Source: Icerya purchasi (Eukaryota; Arthropoda; Insecta; Hemiptera; Monophlebidae). Taken from it: a DNA stretch of 64,000 bases. Position 1 is the stretch's first letter. Each line of letters begins with the position of its first letter. The stretch lies in NCBI GenBank assembly GCA_039619475.1, contig CM077115.1, positions 442,898,792-442,962,791 on the forward strand, given 5' to 3'. Made by a program: the position numbers and the translations under genes. This document shows, in pieces, positions 61,671-64,000 of the stretch. The notes beneath the pieces were generated by a model. That model was not told the DNA's origin, did not search any database, and saw only the letters and a list, made by a program, of their open reading frames with translations.

Positions 61671-62361
61671 GTAAGATATAATATTACTTCTTTGTTTTTT
61701 GACGGTTATTTCATTATTACTCCAGAAATAAATAATGCGTTCTTGGATTCTAACGCATGTTAAATAAATAATTAAATTTCTTTGCATATTCGGCTTTAAT
61801 ATCAGCCTATGTCTAAAACGATTAAACGCTTTTTAATGAATTCGTAAAAAGGAAATATCTGTAACAAAATGCTGATTTAGAGTGTGTTCAGCTGCACGTT
61901 CGGATGTTGCAAGTTTTCCATGTAAACGATAAGAGATCTTGAACTATTAATCGGATATTATCATGTAATTTCTCTGTTTTCCGTTGCTTCGTGTTAACAC
62001 TTGAATCGTTTGTTTTTAATTTTCTATGGAAAATCGTCTCTTTTTGACTTTTATTGGAAAACGCATACATGCATTTTAATTGTGAAAAAAAATCTTTAAT
62101 TAAGCAACTATGCGAAATATTTTTTAATAGCAAGCTGATCCTCGCGGTATTTACATAGCTTTGAGTATGATTGTGTGATTTTGTTTTATTAAAATATTAA
62201 TCAGAATAGTGTGTTGATAGACTTACATTTGTCCGTGGGGCAGCCTGTTTTATTTTTATGTGCAGTATGTATATATGTATTTTATTTTCATAACAGTTAT
62301 GTTATTTTTATAATCAGACTGTTGATCAGTGATATTGCGCTATCTTTAAATTTGTTTAATA
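61671..62361. other. Intron after the catalytic cysteine exon, nothing recognised
   Basis: AT-rich; no further PTP exon is found between here and base 64000, so the intron continues past the window. Confidence 0.6.
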
Positions 62362-62619
62362 CACTGCGCGACAAAAGTATTGACACATAAAGAGCAATAA
62401 GAAGTCCCATCGGTTTGCGCCGACTTGAGCCAAATTTGAATGAAAGAAGAGGAGGATAACCTGGAAGGCATCAACAAATGGAAATACCCACCAGAGCATC
62501 AGCATTAGCAGTAATGAGGGTAAGTAAGATACAAGGTCAAAAAAATGTAACTTTATTCTACGAAAAATTAATATTTGCGATTAATTAATGAGAACAAATG
62601 GAACAAAATACACACAAAA

Positions 62620-63180
62620 AACCAAAAAAAAAGGAAAGCAGAAAAAACGTAAGAACAAGATTAAACCTGTAACTAATAACGCGTATTGCCCATTCGGGCT
62701 CGAATAACGGCAGCCCAGCGCCTTGGCAAGATGTCAATAACTTTCTGAATAATCTCCTGAGGAATATTATTTCATATGTCTACCAAACCTCCACCCAGCA
62801 ATAATACAGATGGTTTCTTCGATCGGATTGAAGTCCAGACTGCAAGCTGGCCAGACCATTGTGGGGATACCGGCCTCCTAAAGGAATTCTCTAGTGGTTT
62901 GAGCGATACGAGGCCGTGCGTTATCCTGCTGCAGCAGCAAATCAGTTCCTAAGAGAAGCACGAATGGTACCATGTAATCAAGGACGATGTCTTGGATGTA
63001 TACGGCAGCATTCACAGACCCTCTGTATTATACATGAAGCTCGGTTTTCGCGTTGCACTGTGTGCCACCTTATATCATCTCCGAGCCTCCAAAAAAATTC
63101 GACCTGTGAACAAACTTCTGTCCCAGGCTTTCTCCATCTGGACCTTGTAACGAAAATCGAGACTCGGCATCATCAGCAGT
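62620..63180 (-). pseudogene. Tc1-type transposase C-terminal half (left arm)
   Basis: The mirror copy on the - strand extends slightly further upstream and includes the first catalytic region, read as DDAESRFSLQGPDGESLG near 63180-63125 (the usual D-E-S-R-F now A-E-S-R-F). It continues with NFFGGSEMI (then a stop), GGTQCNAKTELH, the LLQQDNARPRIAQT block and FEPEWAIRVISYRFNLVL. It is broken by several stops and frameshifts. Confidence 0.7.
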
Positions 63181-63740
63181 AGTTTGTTCACAGGTTGAAT
63201 ATTTTTAGAGGCCCGAAAATGGTATAGGGTGGCATACAGTACAACGTGAAAACTGAGCTTCATGCATACTACAGACCCTCTGTGAATGCTGCCGTATACA
63301 TCCAAGACATCGTCCTTGATTACATGGTACCATTCATGCTTCTCTTAGGAGCTGATTTGCTGCTGCAGCAGGATAACGCATGGCCTCGTATCGCTCAAAC
63401 CGCCGGAGAATTTCTTCAGGAGGCCGGTAGCCCCATTATGGTCTGGCCAACTCGCAGTCCGGATCTCAGTCCGATCAAACAAACCATCTGTATCATTTCT
63501 GGGTGAGCTGGGTCTAGGTTTGGTAGACATGGAATAATATTCCTCAGAAGGGTATTCAGAAAGTTATTGACAGCTTTCCAAGGCGCTGTGCTGCGGTTAT
63601 TCGAGCCGGAATGGGCAATATGCGTTATTAATTACAGGTTTAATCTTGTTTTTAGGGTTTTTTGGTTTTTTGTGTGTATTTAATATTAATTTTTCGTAGC
63701 ATAAAGTTACATTTTTTCGACCTTGTATCTTACTTATCCT
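63180..63740 (+). pseudogene. Tc1-type transposase C-terminal half (right arm)
   Basis: Open part gives NAAVYIQDIVLDYMVPFMLL, then LLQQDNAWPRIAQTAGEFLQ (Q-D-N-A block, second catalytic Asp), and SPIMVWPTRSPDLSPIKQTI (third catalytic region, Glu replaced by Lys). It ends in the FEPEWAICVINYRFN region. It lacks a start, the DNA-binding domains and the first catalytic block, so it cannot be functional. Confidence 0.75.
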
Positions 63741-63901
63741 CATTACTGCTAATGGTGATGCTCTGGTGGGTCTTTCCATTTGTTGGTGGCTTTCGAGTTG
63801 TCCTTCCCTTCTTTCCTTCAAATTTGGCGCAAACCGATGGGTCTTATTGCTCTTTATCTGCTAGTATACCAGGTGCACAAAGACTCTTGTCGCGCAGTGT
63901 A

Positions 63902-64000
63902 TATTCAATCTTTCTCTGGCATAATTCTCTCTCGCTCTCGCTTTCTCTCTCTGAAAAGTCTACCATCATACATTTTGAAAATTTTTGATACGGTTCAGTT
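63902..64000. other. Intron, TCTC-rich simple sequence
   Basis: tctctctcgctctcgctttc simple sequence right after the Tc1 palindrome; the window ends inside the intron. Confidence 0.6.

Larger units (their letters stand above)
62362..63899. mobile_element. Palindromic (head-to-head) Tc1-type element
   Basis: 1538 bp flanked by TA (62360-62361 and 63900-63901). Ends are cactgcgcgacaaaag at 62362 and its near inverse cttgtcgcgcagtg at 63886-63899. The left arm (62362 to about 63116) and right arm (about 63182 to 63899) are reverse complements of each other over about 720 bp with scattered differences. A unique centre of about 65 bp lies at 63117-63181. Each arm carries the C-terminal half of a Tc1 transposase pointing outwards. 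Both N-terminal halves are missing. Confidence 0.85.

Noticed and set aside
1..64000. CRISPR arrays, bacterial operons, rRNA genes
   Set aside because: Intron-exon structure and insect transposons show a eukaryotic nuclear sequence; no regularly spaced direct repeats or rRNA motifs seen.

Overview
The window is part of an AT-rich insect genome. It is dominated by one very large, intron-rich gene read on the + strand, which I identify as the ortholog of Drosophila Ptp69D, a receptor-type protein tyrosine phosphatase of the nervous system. Eighteen coding exons (927 to 61670) can be joined with consensus GT-AG splice sites and consistent phases. They give an open reading frame of 977 codons: the C-terminal part of a first Ig domain, a second Ig domain, three FN3-like domains, a poorly conserved membrane-proximal ectodomain, one transmembrane helix, and the first phosphatase domain up to its catalytic cysteine. 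The signal peptide and start of Ig1 must lie upstream of base 1. The rest of PTP domain 1 and any domain 2 must lie beyond base 64000. About 2.9 kb of coding sequence is spread over about 61 kb.

The introns are a graveyard of transposable elements. Regions in order: a decayed mariner (2.1-3.3 kb); a MITE-like element (7.9-8.3 kb); an unclassified repeat with a second copy at 20.6 kb (9.1-9.65 kb); a nearly complete but broken LINE (10.15-13.3 kb); a LINE tail (17.4 kb); a PIF1-type helicase relic (18.6-19.5 kb); two further mariner relics (23.4 and 27.1 kb); a broken Jockey LINE with gag and pol (28.3-32.0 kb); an RNase H-bearing LINE fragment (32.9-33.8 kb); a Jockey ORF2 tail interrupted by a perfect hairpin (34.6-35.5 kb); a Kolobok-like relic into which a mariner has jumped (36.4-38.5 kb); a tRNA-derived SINE (38.5-38.8 kb, second copy at 45.3 kb); a hAT relic with TIRs and 8-bp target duplication (39.5-40.4 kb); a Helitron-type end-to-end element (41.9-42.9 kb); a candidate solo LTR (42.9-43.7 kb); a second mariner copy (46.1-47.0 kb); a Kolobok-like element with TTAA flanks (47.9-49.5 kb); a relic of a multicopy arthropod ORF of unknown class (52.4-53.9 kb); a hAT MITE (55.76-56.0 kb); a LINE of RTE/CR1-like type abutting a third mariner copy (57.7-60.3 kb); and a 1.54-kb palindromic Tc1-type element (62.36-63.9 kb).

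The elements do not form a pathway. The biology is one host gene whose introns have been inflated by repeated, often nested, insertions. Most recognisable coding relics lie antisense to the host gene. The most unusual items are three near-identical mariner copies that share the same stop codon and lack the central catalytic part, the head-to-head Tc1 palindrome, and a two-copy repeat with promoter-like internal sequence. The transposon mix and composition would fit a hemipteran or similar insect, but I cannot name the species.
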